The notes: generated from the sequence alone by a model not told the origin. Counted from the first letter of the stretch, positions 48,501 to 60,025 are shown. The stretch is DNA of 64,000 bases from Stenogyne calaminthoides (GCA_037126765.1 JBBCBC010000197.1:1-64000); one strand, 5' to 3'. Numbers and translations: made by a program.

Positions 48501-49617
48501 ATGAGACTTATTATCTGATCGGGTGGGTGACCTCTGTCGATACTGCTTTTTCTCTGTCTCCACCGTGTTCTTGATACCTATCCATCAAACACAACGCATA
48601 ATGTAAGAACATTCTAACTTAAGCATGCACAAAAAACTCAAGATTAATGGAGTGAGTAGTGACTACTCATGTTTCAAAAGTTGCTGCATGTACAAAGAGC
48701 AATTTCAAAGAAAATAAATCCTAATACCTGCTAGACTCCGGTTTCTTCTACTTCCATGATCCTCTTTTTGCTTCTTCCTCCATCATATCTCATAGTTGTT
48801 TGCCTGTCTTGCTTTTGATATTCATCTCTCTCCCCATTTTGATTCCAGTTTTTCCTCTTGAATCCTTTGTCATCTGAGCTATGTTCTGTGTACTGCAGGA
48901 TAGAGAATTTGAATCATTTCAATGACACAACATAGAAATCACTAAGTTTGAAATGCCCTCAAAGAGAAGCAATAACCAAATTAAAACACTGACAGTGATG
49001 TTTGTACTGCAGTATAGTGAGGACCAAATATTAAACAATAACTCAATGCAGATGAAATTTACTTCAATTCCGACTTTCAAAACCAACTAAATGAAAATGT
49101 ACCCTAGTCATTTCATTACAATAAAGGCAATTTGAAATCAAAAGCACCAATATGATACTCCAATTGACCTTTATCATTGTCCTTCATTCATAAAAGCCAG
49201 AAATATAACATATTTTCAACAATTCTGTGAACTTGCATTATACCGCAAGTAAAGGTAAAATGAACAGATATCTAATGCTATCCGTTTTTTGTCACTTTTC
49301 AAAGAAAACTCTGTATTATCGAACATGACCTGATTTCGTGAAACTTAATTTTCATAACCTCGGTATGCAATTCCATACTCTCATATGGTATAAATTATCA
49401 AACAGTACCGTAAACATTTTCACTCGAGAGTTATTAGGTGCATAATCACAATCAAAATCACAGATATAGCATTCAATCGGACAAATATGCACCAATTTCT
49501 GACAATATATAAACCAAAAATAATAAATAAAAACCTTGTGACGATGGGAGCGTCGATCTCCAGACGAGTTGTAAGGCGATGATCTCCTACGATCGTCTTT
49601 CTATCGTTACGAGGCAT
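39522..49617 (-). CDS. U2AF65: U2AF65, large subunit of splicing factor U2AF (18 exons, with frame breaks)
   Basis: U2AF65 binds the pyrimidine tract at 3' splice sites and recruits U2 snRNP in the nucleus. Exons (minus): 49,617-49,535; 48,892-48,728; 48,577-48,499; 48,027-47,957; 47,365-47,295; 47,133-47,082; 46,987-46,926; 46,687-46,627; 46,532-46,420; 45,532-45,417; 43,549-43,451; 43,328-43,251; 42,510-42,421; 41,875-41,829; 41,737-41,639; 41,531-41,450; 40,549-40,482; 39,659-39,522. The order is a short Arg/Ser-rich start, SKRTSGFDVAPS, RRM1 (RVYVGGLPPLANEQ, KKFAFVEM), RRM2 (DRIFLGGVPYYFSE, KGYGFCMY, DIACAALNGLKVGDKTLTV) and a C-terminal UHM (MDDGEYEEILEDMREE, SGRKFGGN with its Arg-X-Phe), ending DKYYDGDYAA. 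About 524 codons, slightly short for plants. Frame breaks: one base missing near 49,597 and 48,765, one extra in runs at 43,322 and 43,252, two extra near 41,840. Phases agree when these are discounted. Confidence 0.92.
39895..40182. mobile_element. Palindromic MITE in U2AF65 intron 17
   Basis: The ends GGCTCCATTTGGATGGATGG and CCATCCATCCAAATGGAGCC are inverted repeats, and the mirror symmetry continues inward over GAAATCCATGGATTTCAC on both sides. TTA precedes and TTG follows, close to the 3-bp target site of PIF/Harbinger-type MITEs. The 288-bp element has no coding frame and could fold into a long hairpin in the pre-mRNA. Confidence 0.85.
40190..40300. repeat. TATTAGTTG-family repeat in U2AF65 intron 17
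   Basis: It directly follows the palindromic MITE. It contains GGTATTAGTTGATCAG and CAATATTAGTTGTGCACC and ends GGTGCACCCAAGTGTTG. The left end is missing or overlaps the MITE. Confidence 0.55.
40860..41395. repeat. AT-rich repeat-like segment in U2AF65 intron 16
   Basis: Its right part (AAATCCCAAATCTGGTTTTG) matches the style of the segment in TRAPPC13 intron 8 at 28,315-28,625, suggesting a shared dispersed element. Ends are not defined. A GGCGGAGGGAGTAT word near 41,160 looks like the end of a second, Stowaway-like remnant. Confidence 0.35.
42061..42235. repeat. TATTAGTTG-family repeat in U2AF65 intron 13
   Basis: Left end TTTTACCGTGCTAGATTTTG and right end TTGCACGGTAAAAACTG share an inverted ACCGTGC/GCACGGT pair. 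Inside are TTTTAGTTG and GTATTAGTTTTTTAC units. Confidence 0.55.
44184..45242. mobile_element. PIF/Harbinger-like element in U2AF65 intron 10
   Basis: The 20-bp ends GGGGGCGTTTGGTAGCCCAG and CTGGGCTACCAAACGCACAC are inverted repeats with two mismatches, flanked by TTA on both sides (44,181-44,183 and 45,243-45,245). Inner copies of the same word (GGGTGTTTGGTAG near 44,275 and CTGGGCTACCAAAACACCCA near 45,166) lie inverted to each other, so the ends are doubled. At 1,059 bp it is longer than a typical MITE, but I see no transposase. The short frames at 44,588-44,815 have no known motif. Confidence 0.8.
46020..46190. repeat. Stowaway-like remnant in U2AF65 intron 9
   Basis: TACTCCCCTCGTTTCATAAT with AAGGGTCGTTTTAGAAAAAA on the left resembles the TACTCCCTCCGT ends common in plant MITEs. 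An inverted counterpart (AAAAAAGGATCTTTTA) occurs near 46,158. The match is partial. Confidence 0.35.
47128..47226 (-). repeat. Tandem duplication of the exon 6 splice acceptor in U2AF65
   Basis: A unit of about 49 bp (GGTTAACCTAACAACAAA, CAGTCACGTTTTAAAA, GATGATGATTGAAAA) is present twice in tandem, at 47,128-47,175 and 47,176-47,226. On the minus strand each copy carries the acceptor TTGTTAG followed by GTTAACC. The first exon 6 bases are therefore duplicated, and two equivalent acceptors lie about 48 nt apart. Confidence 0.85.
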
Positions 49618-49740
49618 TGCCGAAACCTAATTCCTGAATCTAATTTCTAACCCTAGCTATGAATTTCACAATCAGGGACAATAGGTATCGCAGTTCTGAA
49701 TCTTCAGAAATATACACTATTTTGTTGGGAAATATATGGC
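49618..49740 (-). promoter_or_regulatory. Probable 5' leader and promoter side of U2AF65
   Basis: The sequence upstream of the start codon on the minus strand includes the pyrimidine-rich TAGAAATTAGATTCAGGAAT leader-like stretch. I see no certain TATA box, which is common for housekeeping genes. The start codon is chosen because the following residues (MPRNDRK, then an Arg/Ser-rich run DDRRRSSPY in the adjacent frame) suit the family. Confidence 0.35.
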
Positions 49741-49834
49741 CTGAATTATCAATTTTAAGCTAATTATGGCATCCCGCAATTCCAAAAAAATAAAATAAAA
49801 GGTAAATATAAAAAAGGATACAGGTCAGATAGAT

Positions 49835-50045
49835 AAGAATACAAGACTTACAGCTTTCATAACAGATTTTAAAAAGTCACAAGAACTTGTTGATAATCGA
49901 AAAGTTTAACTTATGTACATAAAAGTGCAACTATTAATATAGAACATATTTTGCACGCTTCATTTGGAATAGTTGCAACGAATGCTTTGTATAGATCTTG
50001 ACGCTTAAATCTATTTTTGTCAGTCCGCCGCATACGATTTCGCTA
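49835..50045. repeat. Dispersed repeat shared with 30,785-31,015
   Basis: This copy lies about 220 bp upstream of the U2AF65 start. It has ACAAGACTTACAGC at the left, AAAAGTGCAACTATTAATAT and TTTTGCACG in the middle, and TTTGTATAGATCTTGACGCT at the right, in the same order as the other copy. Confidence 0.4.
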
Positions 50046-50829
50046 TAAAAAATACTCCTCCAATCTTCATGATAACTTGCAGACGCTATTCTTATTTTCA
50101 CGTTGTTTTTAATGAATGAAGCTTTTTTTATTAAGATATAAAATGATAAATTAATTTTAAAGATACATATAAAAAGATAAGAGATAACTTTATAATACCC
50201 ATTTTAAAAAATTATTTTTATCATTTAAAATACTAATAAATAATTATTTCACTTAAAAATCGATAATTTATTTTATCGTAAAAAAGGGAATTTCCATTCC
50301 AAAGAATAAAGGTATAAGGTGTACCCCTTAAGAGAAACAATCTACAGCTTATGAAAATTTACATAATAGCACCAAGGTCGAAGCATTACAAAACAAAAAT
50401 TAACCCTTGTTTATCATAACTCTAGGATTATGCTCCCAATCTTCGTATGCAATATTAGGATTCCTAGTCGCCTTGACCGTATACCAGCTCCAGACTTGGG
50501 ATTTCAGTTCTTCCAAAGATCTTTATCTTGGGCAATCTCTATTAAAAAAAAATAAAAGAATTTCTAGCCTTCCATAAGACTCTAAACCTTACTTTCCCAA
50601 AACACAAACCATCGACGACTTACCATTTTTTCCTCTTAGAGTCTACTAAAAGGAGTAGACTCCCAATGGGTCGGACGGGAGCGCCAAAAGAACCCCCAAC
50701 CACTTAACACGCTCCATCCAAAATTGATAATGAAAAGAGCATTCAAACAGTAATATGTCTTACTTTTTCAAGGTTGTGTTTGACAAAAAGCACAATTAGT
50801 GTTGGTCCCGTGCAACGAAGTCTTACACG

Positions 50830-52918
50830 TGTGGGGGAATACACGCGTTCAAAGGTTTTTAAAACTTTTCTTTTATCGAGGTCACTGGGTCAGCCAAGGT
50901 TCAAGATTTGGTCCGAGAAGCACAAATCACCAGTCAAAGTCTCACGAGATAAATGATCCCGAAGTCGCTTTCGTAAATCTCGATAATCTCAATCGAAGTC
51001 CTCGAAGCCAGAGATCCTGAGTTGTTTGGATCGATATAATTAGCTTATTGAACCCCAAGAGTAAGTTCACTTTGGTAACTATCTGTTCTAGCTACTCGAA
51101 TGTCTTGGAATGGTTGTCTTTTTAGTTTATACTGCTTTTAGCTTTCTTTTGTTAAAACCTTCCTTTGAATGGAATAGTGATTAGGCTATGATTCAATTAT
51201 ATGCAACTTCCGTTGGATTGATTCCAACCTAAATGTCGCTGGAAAATACGCTTTAAGTTTAAGTCAATGCAATGAATTATAATGATAAAGAAAGCAATAA
51301 ACAACACAAAGAAATTATAGTGGTTCAGAGACTCAAGCTCTTACGCCCGGTCTCTCCGATCCTCGAGAAATTCACTAATCACTTCCTTGAGCTTTTCCGA
51401 CTACCTCAACAGAGTTTACTTACTCAACTCGCCCCGAGCTTCGGGACTACTCCACGAAGTTTACTTACTCAACCCGACCTTGAGCTTTTCACTACCTCCG
51501 AAGTTTTACTTACTCAAACACAAACAAGCTTTCAGACTACCCTCAGAAGCTTACTAACTTCACCTCTAGAGCTTTCTCGACTACTCACAGAAGTTTACTA
51601 ACTCTTTATTAACTCTTCTCATTAACAATCACACACCAACTACCTTCTAAAAGGTTTGGTGTTTCTTGGTCAAGTTTCAACTCAGATGAGATATCCTTTA
51701 CAATAAAGTACAATGCAAAAGGCTAGGATATCTCGACTAAGCTTTGGATATATCTTATCAAGCCAGGGCTTAGTTTAGTGAGCTCTCTTCAATATAAAAG
51801 CACTTGGAAATTCTAAGTTTTTCGAGTTTTTTAACTTTGGCGATAATAAGTTTGAGCTCTTGAGTTGCTTACAAATTCCCGTAACCTTACAATGTAGAGG
51901 GTCATAAGATTTATAGGCATACACCAAGGTCACTTGAAAAACTATCCGTTGGAGGAGATAAGTGGAGTTTTCTTATGGTGTGTGAGGAACGACTATATTT
52001 AGGGTTTGAACTCCCTAACACGTTTTTAGGCAATAGCCTTCACGAGTCGGGTCTTCACTTTTGCGCCCCCCGAACTTTTGTACTTTCGACATCTTTTTCA
52101 ATGACATGTCACCGCCGACAGACGGGTACAGTGATGTCTTCCTCTTTTTGACTTTGTCTCCGCCAGGTAGACACCTTCAACTACTTTTTTGTTACAAACT
52201 CGAAGTTGATATAACCTTAACAACACCGACTTGGTTCCTTTGTGTCCGCATTTGAATGTCTTGGCAAATATCTATTTTTCTAAGGAATCATGATCTTCTC
52301 AAGATTAAGATCCTTCGAGACAGATATGTTCGCCGCTTCTAACATTCAAAGTTTATATCGAGATTCCAAAGATAATATCGTAGCTCCTGCAATTCATCGT
52401 GGCTCTTCAGATTCTCACTCGCTTTTCGGCCTTCCGCGCCTTCGGCCTTCGAGTCTTCGTGGTCTTCTCGAGTTTCCTGTAGCCTTCGTAGTCTTCGCTC
52501 TTCGAGTCTTCGTAGAGTCTTCAGGTCTTCGAATTTCACGATATATCGACCGATAAATCAATCTTCGGCGTTGAAGTTCATTTCGCCATCGAAGTCTTCG
52601 TGATCTCAGCCACATCGAGTTCGTAAACTTCAGCTTTCACACCGAAATCTTCGTAAACTTCTGGGCCAATAATCGAAGCCCTAAACTGCTTATTCAGCCG
52701 TAAACTGCTTCATATCAAATCATTAAACATAATCGAGTTCTTCGTAATCTTCTATCTCAACCGACTATATCTGCCGACTATACATTTTGCAGATATCATC
52801 CCTAATACTCTAAACCTAATCCTAAACTATTAAGAATATCATGAACATGAACATGTCATACTCAAGGGTTTTGGGATCTAATCAAAATCATATATCTTTA
52901 TTAAATTCATCTCCAACA
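50830..52918. mobile_element. LTR-like insertion within the LINE (2.1 kb)
   Basis: The segment starts TGTGGGGGAATACACG and ends CATCTCCAACA, TG...CA ends like those of an LTR in either orientation, and it exactly fills the gap in the LINE. It holds a TATA-like GACTATATTTAG near 51,990, a minisatellite (51,385-51,605), and a CTTCG-rich stretch (52,390-52,680). No coding domain is visible, so a solo LTR is the simplest reading. The flanks ACACG and ATTAA do not match, so the expected target-site duplication is missing or the ends are off by some bases. Confidence 0.6.
51385..51605. repeat. Minisatellite of about 45 bp, five copies
   Basis: Units follow the pattern GAGCTTTTCGACTACCTC then AGAAGTTTACTTACTCAAC with variations. 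They lie in the LTR-like insertion. Confidence 0.75.
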
Positions 52919-53755
52919 ATTAAGATCAAGCGTGATTCGGCAAGTATATGCCTCTCCGCAGCTTTTGGACGACGTTTGGGATTCTTTCCATAATCACTCT
53001 CCAAGCATGAATGCAAATCTTCGACGGATGAGCTTGTTCCACGGGATCTTGAACTCTTCTTTCTCATTTTCCACTAGCTCGTCTTTTCCAAGTGGTCGCC
53101 CGATTATGTCGTCTTTGGTCGAATAGAGACGATACTCCCCTGCTCCAAATCCACTTGTCTTCTTTTTCCTTGAGTTAGCGAAAACATGTTCACAAAATTA
53201 ACAAGATTATTAAGAAACAGGATTTTCCTATCGAATAGAGGACACCTCCATCTCCAAACCCACTCCCACCCTCTCTCCCTCCACTCCACTCCACTCCCCC
53301 ATCTCCCTAATCCTCACATTTTTATTATCACACAAATTGAAAAGTTTGAGAAAAGAGCTTTTTAACGGCTCATCTCCCCGCTCACCAATCCTCCCAAAAT
53401 AATGTCTTACCCCATCCCCCACTTCCTTCCTCAAATTAGAGAAGAATCACCCCTCTATCCTCAACCGCTTTAAGGACTTCCCCACCACCCCATCGAACAC
53501 CCCTCCTCCAAACTCCCTCCACTGCATCCTGGCCCCAAGGCATCCCCATCTAGACCCTAATCCCTCATCCACAAAGACTCTCTCTCCAGATAAAAATCTC
53601 CACACCTACTTCCCCAAGTAAAGCCTTATTGAAGCACTCAAGATCTTTAACCCCAAGCCACCAAGAGATTTAAGTTTGCAAAAATCGCTTCCCCATTTGA
53701 TCCATGCAATTTTTTCTCACTCACCCCCCCCCACCCCCCAAAAGGAAAAAGTTCT

Positions 53756-54977
53756 TTGAAGTTTAGTAATTTCACTCAAGGTTTTTTAGAGCCCCAGAAG
53801 TTGACAGTAGAGTAGTGCAGAGAGACGAGAGAACCGCGCTGATAAAGTAAGTCTCCCGATGGAGAAATTAAACCCTTCCATTTCTTCAAATTTATTCCGC
53901 CTTATTTAACCACATATACTCACCGACACTCTTCTATGAGTACACCCAACCTAACACCTATATAGCAAAAAGGTATCAAGTCAATACGATTAAACCGAGT
54001 CGCGGCAAAGAAAATTATCCAACACTTCTCCTCCACATTAACCCCAGATAAGCAACACTTCTCTATTTATTTTAAGTCCCGATAACTAAATTTCCAGATT
54101 GAACGAGAAAACTTTAATAAAATTGATATTTTCACCGACACTTGCCTCTGCAAAATAGTATCGGCCTCACAGAAATCGAGATGTGGAATCTCACCTATAA
54201 CGCCCAACTTCAACAGGCATTAAATAAGTTATTCACAACAGCCTTTTTAAACAATAAACTCAACCTCTCGGGCAATGAGAAAGAGGAAAGGGGACAATCA
54301 GTCACCCTATCGCAAACTCGATAATAAGGTGGGATGACGTTATTCCGGGGCCGGATGTAGTAAAAACAAAAATAAAAGAAGAAAAGCTAAAAGCTAATTG
54401 ACGACGTGTTGTTAAAAACAACGCTCATCAAGAAATACAAGCTAGAATTTTACTGTTTATTGGGGCTATTCCCATGTTAAAATTTTCAATACACAATCTA
54501 AATATTACAAGCATTTCAATTTCAATGTGGAGAAATGAAGTTGGTAATTTTTTTCTTAGAAAAAACACCCATTTATGGTGTGTTTTTAGAACACAAGTGA
54601 AAAGACTAAAAGTGCTTATTTTTTCAACAATTGGATCATACCAACAAAAATAAAAGCACCCTACACCAATGTGTAGAGGTTGAAGACACAATGACAAGTA
54701 GCAATTCTCCTGGGTTGAATGCACTTTTAAAATTTTGGGGAAAAGTATTTTTATTCTATAACTTTGTCACTTTTTTATTTTTTATCATGTAATTTATACT
54801 TTCAATTTTTTAGTCTTTTTTTGACTTTTATATTTTGATTTCGTCCTAAGAACTTTACATATTTTTAACACTTTTTGGTTTTTGATTCATGAAGTTATAG
54901 GATGAAAAATAAAATTTTAATAATTAATAAGGACAAAAATGAAAAAGTGTAAATTATAGAATAAAATTAAATTTTAA
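53756..54977. other. Intergenic stretch, no gene seen
   Basis: It opens next to a C-run (53,725-53,742) and is moderately AT-rich. Chance frames at 54,142-54,324 and 54,428-54,724 have no motif or composition that supports a gene. Confidence 0.4.
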
Positions 54978-55223
54978 TACTCCTCTATCCAGAAGACCTT
55001 GCACAATTATCGTTAGGTTGTATTTTTAATTAATCCAGTTTTTATTTGTATTTTTAAATGATAAAGTAATTTTGAATCAATCGTATGCGATAAAGGAGGG
55101 AGAATGATATTATACCCCATCTTAAAAGTCACTTTATTATTTTAAATACTTAATAAATAACTCGCTTGTTAAAATATTTAAACAAAGGTAAATGTGCAAA
55201 AATTCAGAGAACTGGAGAGAGTA
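54978..55223. mobile_element. Stowaway-like MITE
   Basis: Left TACTCCTCTATCCAGAAGAC with CTTGCACA and right TGTGCAAAAATTCAGAGAAC with TGGAGAGAGTA are imperfect inverted ends, and TA borders both. The 246-bp length and TACTCC...GGAG(A)GTA ends suit Stowaway-type elements. Confidence 0.55.
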
Positions 55224-56940
55224 GTCAACAATACCAAAATAAAAAAAGTGACAAAGCTATAAGAAAAAAAACTATTTTCCTAAAATTTTCAAGGATTATA
55301 AAATGATCAGTTATGTGTCTAATGACTGCACTGCACACTTCTCCAGTTTCTGATTGCTCCAACTGATAGAATTGAAATAAATAGAACTTTACCAACAAAG
55401 TATTTACCATTACATGATGCTCATCCTTTAATAACTTTATTTAAAATTTAAAATTGAACCCATTCATTCTTTTTTATTTAAAAGAGACACACTTGCATGA
55501 GACCACGCCTCACGGTGATACCATATAAGTTGGATATTGACCTTTTAACAATATTTTAGGAGGTATATGTGATTTGTGTTAGTTGTACCCGCCTCATATT
55601 AATTTTTGCCTTGTTTAAATTCATGCTACTCATATTATGAATGAGGTAGATAAAGATGAGTTGGAACTCTTCAACCTTGATGCAGTAACCTACTAGGACC
55701 CATTCTACTAATTATAGAGTTTGAGTTCAAGGAGTTTAATGATATGACTAGAGATAGGTAATGGTAATGAGTATAATTAAAGATCAATCACTAAAAAGTT
55801 ATTGATTGTTATTATTATTGTTTGGTTAGAACATAAACAATGGTTATCATGTGTGTGGGTTGAGGAGTGGGGATAATCATTTGCTTACTTATATTCTCAT
55901 TATATTACATGTGTATCAAAAACTATAAGAAATATCAATAGAAAATATTCACATTACTTCCTCCATTACCTCAACCAAGTTTTTTCCTAAAATTTGGGCC
56001 CATTGTAATATAAAATTAATATTGTAAAATACAAAAATAAAAAAACATTTTTATGCAAGTTTAATTACTTTGTTTTTTGTCACTTCTTCGGCCTTTTTCA
56101 TATTTAATCGCTTCTTCATTGTCATTTTATGTATGTGTAGCACAAGTTTCAGATTCACTTCTTCAAAATCTAATTCATTATCCCCTTCAATTTTTTCTTC
56201 TTCCAATTTATTATGTTTTCCTTTATTTAACAAATTTTCAGCTTCATTATTTTTCTATATATTTAAACACTAATTACTATCTATCAACAAAATTTTAAAA
56301 ATTATATATATTGATAAATATGTCAAATTTAAATTGCAATTTTAAATATCACCATGTTGTTAATAAAAAAATATTGTGATATAAAATTTCAGTGTATTTA
56401 AAATTTTCAATCATATAATACAAGTAAAGAAAAAGAAAAAAAATAAATCATATACTTTTAGAAATGAAATATTAAATACCTAATTGAGTACTTTGGGAAT
56501 AAATATTTGTCAAATTTAAAAAAAAAAAAAAGATCTAATAACATTCAGTCCATCAGGATTCGAGACCTTGACCTCTGAAACGTCATGTTGGGGCCTCAGT
56601 CGATCGACTTATTGATCTCAAAAAGGTATCGGGCCTGTACGTCACATGACGTATATAAGAAGGGGTTTTTTTTCCTGATAATGTTTTTGACTCATTTCTG
56701 TTGCTTAATATTGCTATATGTAGAAATTAAAAGTTGTTCTCAATTAAGTGATGAGGGTTGGACACAAAAGAAAAGAAAAAATGATATGTCAAGAATGCTT
56801 AGTTCGACTTTCAAATGGAAAACAACAAGAAAAATGGAGAAATTGCTCTCAATCTAGATAAACAAGTAATGTAAGAATCAATGAACATAAGTTAACTCAA
56901 AAGAAAAGTAAATTTTCAAACCTCATATGTAATCTCTTGT
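55224..56940. other. AT-rich intergenic stretch
   Basis: I find no gene, RNA or defined repeat here. Both strands are open over short TTC/GAA-rich tracts at 56,051-56,298 because of composition only. Confidence 0.4.
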
Positions 56941-56949
56941 CTTGTAGAA

Positions 56950-57780
56950 GTTCACTTTGAAGGATATTATCTCTCTAAATACCACCGCTCACCTCCCACG
57001 CCCGCCACATTCATCTCCGCTGCAGTTTTGTCATAGCCGTGACTGCCTGCGATAATTCTTTTCAATGCTATTTTAGGATCGACGGGTCCATTCTCCATCG
57101 ACGCCATAGTTCGATCCGTTGGATCGCTTTTATTTTTATACAAAGATGTTAGTTTCTCATGTATTTTTAAATATTTTGTTTTCCTTCCTCTAGATTTCTA
57201 GATGTGGTATGTTCCACGATTTGCATTTTTTCTTCTTGAGATTAGGCCCTTTTGATTTCTCCTTCCTGTTGTGTTTTTGACTTTTATTTTTTATTTGGTT
57301 CTATGGTGTTGTCTTCACGAGTTGGTGTTGTTGTTTGATCTAGTAGTTTTTGAGTCCCTGCTGGGGAGAAATCCTCTCCCCTCCCTTGCCTTTGTGGGCC
57401 ATATGCCCAAGACCCCTCGCTCATTTCTATTAAAGGCATAGTTGTGGTGTCATCGTGGCGCAAGTACTAGATATTGGTCAAGGGAATTAAAGTAGCACCT
57501 CACTACAAAAAAGCTTTTAGTCTAGTAATAAGCGCTTTTTTGATCCTACAAGTCCAATTTTCATGGTGGGCCTGCAAAGCAAATCCGCTGTGGCTAAAAG
57601 ATGTTGTCCGATTTCGTGTTGTTATTCAGGGCCAAATAGAGTTTGATAGCTCCTGTTTTTTTCTTTTTTTTGTCTCGTGCGACCTGGTTTGTGTGGGTGG
57701 TGCAGAGGTTTTCTGCTTATTTCAAGAGTTGTGTACTCTTCCGCAATTTCCTTATGAATAAAAGCTCTCGCTTAAACTTA
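56950..57780 (+). other. LINE 3'-tail-like remnant, uncertain
   Basis: Pyrimidine-rich text with many TTGTTGTTTG-like words, followed by CTTATGAATAAAAGCTCTCG and A-rich sequence, resembles the untranslated 3' end of a plant LINE on the plus strand. The open frame at 57,474-57,761 has no domain. The assignment rests on style only. Confidence 0.3.
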
Positions 57781-59526
57781 AAAAATATTACTAAAAAAGA
57801 TAAATGAGAGTGGTTTTTCAATACTACGATCGATGTCCAACCAATTTTTCTGAAAAAAGATACTTCCAAAAGATGGGTGGTCTCTTTGAGTGTATTCTTT
57901 AAATATATAATTTGTTGTATTAAAATATACAAACTTTTATCAAATTTATAACTTATTTACATCAATACTAATACGGTTTTTCATTTTCAAAGATAAATAA
58001 ATTACATATTTGTCATAATAAATTATATGTTTAAAAAATAAACTATGGAGTGTAAGACGGAACTGGACAAGAACAAAAATCTAACCCTAAAAAATACCAC
58101 TTACAATAATATTTATTTTTGAGGTAGAATCATGCTATAGTTCTGCGGTTTGAAAAAATTAACAATAAACCGTCGGCAAGGTAGTATTTAAGTTGTAAAA
58201 ATGAAAAATTTGACACCAAAACCCACTTTAATATAGTTAACTAATGGTAATTTTGTAATTTTCCAACAAAAATTGAAAAAACCCATTAAAAGCGAGGTTG
58301 TGGAAGTACTTTTCCACTATATAAAAAAATTGGGCTTTTCATATTTATAAATTAAAATTACTGTTTAAATTTAAAGATTTTTAAAATGTTAAAATTGGAC
58401 GTTAATTTTAAACTACACCTGAGTTTTGACACACTTACCCTATTTTTTTGTCACATTTTTGAGTAAAGTATCACATTAAACACGATTTATGAAATAAAGA
58501 TGTTTTAGTGACGCTCTCTTAATCTTTTATATATTTACCAGTTACCGGCCTTAATGTTGTTTAGACAGCCTAATTTTACTCCGCTTTATTTCGTAAACAT
58601 GATCACGGGAAAATTCTTCATCGTATTTCGCATTTCGTTCATATTCACCAGATCGGAATTTGACTATTCAATTTTCAATTTCAATGAATTTACTGGAAAA
58701 AACAGAGCAAACAACTCTCTCGTTTTCTAATTCGGGTGTTCGTTTCGCGCGGATTTTCTTTAATTGATTTCCTTGAATAAAATCTGTAATCACTTCGATA
58801 ACTGTTTACTGCATATAATTTTGATATTCTCCGTATTATGTGGCAGAAAATCTGTTTGACGTTAGAGTAAGTGTGTGTTTATTGTTTAGCTAGGCTGATG
58901 TAATTGAGGATTGAAGTGTGGATTCACTTGAGTGAAATCTTTGTTTAGGAGTGAATTTAATAGTTTTATAACATAGATTTTGTGAATAATCAAATGATTA
59001 CATAGCCCTCTGTTTGTTCTGTTTAAAGAGAAATTTGTTAACTGTTATAACCAAGTATTCTAAGGTTAATTCCATGCGGCATATGTGGTACTCTAAGTTA
59101 TTCTTAGTAAACATGTCTACAGCTCTGTCATAGTGTAATCAGCTCTTGAGTATTCTCTCAGAACCTGTGATTCATGTGAACTTTCTTCTTCAGTCAATAC
59201 TGTTATGCGTTAGTAGTACTATTATTGGTATGCATACGCACTATCAATGTTAAAAAAAAATATTTGGTTATAACAGTGATAATTTTATAAGATAATAAAT
59301 GACATTGATAAAAAAGAGTTAACGTGTAACGAGTTAGCTCATATAAAGTTTTATCTATCTGTTTGTTTTACTTTTGAGAATAAACTTAAAAATATAAATA
59401 CCTAGACTATAACATATGAAATGTTGAGCTCGATAGTAGATACCTCGCCTTATGCTATTTTTTCCTGTACTGGAAAAATATCGAAAGGTAAAGTTTGTAA
59501 AAAATGTAGAATGATAAAGAATGGAT
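57781..59526. other. Intergenic stretch with a possible 5' leader near 58,600-58,800
   Basis: Most is AT-rich and empty. Around 58,610-58,800 the text (CTCTCTCGTTTTC, TTCGTTTCGCGCGGATTTTC) looks like a plant 5' untranslated exon with CT-rich and GC-richer words. If so, a gene would read rightwards toward 60,510. No splice donor can be fixed. Confidence 0.3.
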
Positions 59527-59655
59527 TGATGCTTCTGTAATAGTTTTGCATATTATTTAGGTAGTTTGACTTCTTTGTGAATCTCTTTTCAAGATTGATG
59601 CTTCTGTAATAGTTTGCATATTTGGGTAGTCTGACTTCTTTGTGAATCTCTTTCT
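59527..59655. repeat. Tandem duplication, period 68 bp
   Basis: TTGATGCTTCTGTAATAGTT, followed by GCATAT and GACTTCTTTGTGAATCTC, is present at 59,527 and again at 59,595 with small indels. Confidence 0.85.
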
Positions 59656-60025
59656 TAAGCCTTTCCGCCTCTTGGCTCCTCAATAGGACTATAGGAGACC
59701 TTACTAATAACTACTACCTCCGTCTCTTTTCTTATTTGACCATTCGCTAAAAAAAAGTTCATCACTTACTTAATTTAACATTTTTAAAATGTAATAAAAA
59801 CAAACTTTATCCTTTTATAAAACTCTTTCAAACATCTCAATATTACACCATCATATGCCATTTTTTTCCCAATAATCGATGTCAATTTTATCTCCTTTAA
59901 TTTATACAAATACATTACTTTTATCATTTAACCTTATCAAAAAAAGTAATGAAATTAATTGTGGTGGGTGGTATAGTTTCCTTTTATTTTATGATGAGGC
60001 ATGTGTTAGGACACGGGTGTTATCC

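Larger units (their letters stand above)
50400..53755 (-). pseudogene. 5'-truncated LINE (L1-type) reverse-transcriptase C-terminal region, split by an insertion
   Basis: Minus-strand text from about 53,740 reads KIAWIKWGSDFCKLKSLGGL, GLKILSASIRLYLGK, VWRFLSGERVF, then VGDGVRHYF (53,420), FLKLFNLCDNKNVRI, GEWSG, WEWVWRWRCPLF (53,270) and PSKICIHAWRVIMERIPN with LRRGIYLPN (about 53,015-52,940). After the 50,830-52,918 insertion it resumes with TNTNCAFCQTQ, then LLFECSFHYQFWMERVKWLG (50,750) and SQVWSWYTVKATRNPN (50,490). This is the thumb and zinc-knuckle (zf-RVT) end of plant LINE ORF2. The polymerase core is missing, as usual for 5'-truncated copies. Many frame changes. Confidence 0.85.

Noticed and set aside
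52339..52615. Very basic Arg-rich open frames on the minus strand resembling a nucleic-acid-binding protein
   Set aside because: They are a reading of CTTCG-rich low-complexity DNA inside the LTR-like insertion and have no start context or domain.
56051..56298. Overlapping frames on both strands with membrane-like or Lys/Glu-rich translations
   Set aside because: Simple TTC/GAA-rich and AT-rich composition explains them.
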